DNA from: Bacteroidota bacterium
GTDB lineage: Bacteria; Bacteroidota; Bacteroidia; Chitinophagales; Saprospiraceae
Direction: 5' to 3'
Length of the DNA stretch: 6,649 nucleotides
NCBI GenBank assembly: GCA_029573365.1
Contig: JAKQGD010000368.1
Span: 1 to 6,649 of the forward strand
The translations under genes and the position numbers were made by a program. Under the pieces are notes generated by a model, which made no database searches, was not told the DNA's origin, and saw only the letters and a program-made list of their open reading frames with translations. Of this stretch, positions 5,478 to 6,649 are shown piece after piece (position 1 is the first letter of the stretch; every line of letters begins with the position of its first letter).

Positions 5478-6649
5478 TTACACTTTACGGCATTTGTTTT
5501 TAAACCACGACCTGACCTCACCTTTAAGGAGTGGGGACACCGTGCTGTACACCCGTGCATGGTAATGGTTTATCCACTGTATTTCCTGCTTGCTGAGCCG
5601 TGCCTTGTCTATAAGCGAATGCTCAAAGGGATACAGGGTGACGGTTTCAAACTCCAGAAATCCCGGTATACCAGAAGGTGTGGCGATGACCAGGTTCTCT
5701 ATACGGATGCCGTACTCTCCTTCCTTATAAAAGCCGGGTTCATTGCTGGTGAGCATGCCTGCTGCCTGTGCCGTACGGCCCCGCTCAGACAAGGCAGGTG
5801 TAAAACCTTGAGGTGGCTCATGGACGTTGAGAAAAAATCCCACTCCGTGCCCTGTGCCATGGCCATAGTTCATGCCTTCGGCCCACAGAAACTGGCGTGC
5901 CATGGTGTCGAGCTGCATGCCTGTGGTACCCTCAGGAAAACGAGCCATGGATAACGATATCATACCTTTGAGCACGAGAGTGTAGGATCTCTTTTGTTCA
6001 TCTGTGGTGTGACCCAGGGTAAATGTCCTGGTGATGTCCGTGGTGCCATCGAGGTACTGACCGCCCGAGTCTACCAGGAGGACACCTTCAGGCTTGATTT
6101 GTTTGCATTTTCCGGGCTCAGGATGGTAGTGTATGATGGCACCGTTGTCACGGTAACCCACGATGGCCGAGAAACTTTCTCCCTGATACAGCTTCTGCAG
6201 GGAACGGCACTCTGCCAGTTTATTTGCCACCTCCACCTCGGAGGGAGATTTTCCGGTGCCAAGCTGGCTTTCCAACCAGTAAAATGCATGAGCGAGGGCG
6301 GCACCATCTTTTTTCATTGCGTTACGAATATGTGAGATTTCGGTGGGATTTTTGATGGCTTTAAGGGCCTTGGGTATCGAGCCGCCGGTGACCACAGTGC
6401 CGTTAATAGCTTCATACAGCGACTGGCTGCAGATAGACGGGTCTACGAGGATGGTTTCTTTTTCTTTTAGATTGTTGAGGAAAGGAATGATATCACCATA
6501 AGGATGCACCTTTACCTTGTTTTTGCTGAAAACACTGCTTAGTTTACCGCTTACCCTGCCTTCGGCAACAAAAAAATGTGACGCAGTCCGGCCGATTACC
6601 GCATAGCAGATGACTACAGGATTGAAATCCACATCCCGTCCACGTATGT
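5478..6649 (-). CDS. Xaa-Pro aminopeptidase (aminopeptidase P, M24B), 5' end outside the window
   Basis: The visible 390 or so residues are the middle and catalytic parts of a cytoplasmic dinuclear-metal peptidase that removes an N-terminal residue preceding proline. The frame stays open to the window edge (..IRGRDVDFNPV), and the GTG at 6632-6630 is simply the valine of that DVDFNP motif, not a start. Counting from that valine, the metal ligands are Asp188 and Asp199 (VDSGGQYLDGTTD, the normal spacing of 11), His262 (GHGTGHGVG), Glu298 (SNEPGFY) and Glu312 (IRIENLV), with substrate-binding His271 in NVHEPP. All are intact. The region after about residue 335 is the C-terminal extension found in the long XPNPEP1-like form, usually near 590 residues, so roughly 200 residues should lie upstream of the window. 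The gene ends in TAA 14 bases from the glycosyltransferase stop, with no terminator hairpin between them. Confidence 0.95.
   Translation of the reverse strand, partial: IRGRDVDFNPVVICYAVIGRTASHFFVAEGRVSGKLSSVFSKNKVKVHPYGDIIPFLNNLKEKETILVDPSICSQSLYEAINGTVVTGGSIPKALKAIKNPTEISHIRNAMKKDGAALAHAFYWLESQLGTGKSPSEVEVANKLAECRSLQKLYQGESFSAIVGYRDNGAIIHYHPEPGKCKQIKPEGVLLVDSGGQYLDGTTDITRTFTLGHTTDEQKRSYTLVLKGMISLSMARFPEGTTGMQLDTMARQFLWAEGMNYGHGTGHGVGFFLNVHEPPQGFTPALSERGRTAQAAGMLTSNEPGFYKEGEYGIRIENLVIATPSGIPGFLEFETVTLYPFEHSLIDKARLSKQEIQWINHYHARVYSTVSPLLKGEVRSWFKNKCRKV

Noticed and set aside
6630..6632. GTG as the start of the aminopeptidase gene.
   Set aside because: The frame continues upstream with IRGRD, matching the conserved segment before DFNP in this family, so the gene runs off the window.

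Overview
The window looks like ordinary chromosomal DNA from a member of the Bacteroidota, most likely the Cytophagia/Flavobacteriia side. The pointers are a DUF2480 protein, a PaaE-type flavin/[2Fe-2S] reductase of the kind common in that phylum, a small lipoprotein with a K/E-rich stretch right after the lipobox cysteine, almost no Shine-Dalgarno sequences before the start codons, and a promoter with the TAnnTTTG -7 element typical of the phylum. I found no RNA gene, CRISPR array, mobile element, phage gene or long repeat. No gap between genes is longer than about 110 bases.

Layout, left to right. At 68-553 (+) is a Bcp/PrxQ-type peroxiredoxin, possibly overlapped at its start by the tail of an upstream gene cut by the window edge. 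At 575-952 (+) is a small AT-rich lipoprotein. This pair converges on a run of five minus-strand genes. Read in the direction of transcription these are a PaaE-like ferredoxin-domain reductase (4668/4635 to 3547), a 117-residue protein with a C-terminal membrane anchor (3487-3134), scpB (3077-2466), a DUF2480 gene (2452-1922) and a membrane-anchored lytic transglycosylase (1909-998). The gaps after scpB are 13 and 12 bases, so scpB, DUF2480 and the transglycosylase are probably one transcript, driven by a promoter at about 3102-3133. Divergent from the reductase is a DPM1-like family 2 glycosyltransferase (4744-5463, +). It converges with 14 bases to spare on the 3' two thirds of an aminopeptidase P gene (5478-6649, -), whose start lies outside the window.

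The genes do not form one obvious pathway. The scpB transcript joins chromosome condensation (ScpB) with peptidoglycan remodelling (lytic transglycosylase) and an uncharacterised conserved protein, a loose cell-cycle and cell-wall theme. The peroxiredoxin, reductase, glycosyltransferase and peptidase look like independent housekeeping units. I see no convincing new defence, mobile or biosynthetic system here. The points worth a second look are start-site questions, a missing motif proline in the peroxiredoxin, the odd company of the DUF2480 gene, and the two unrecognised small envelope proteins.
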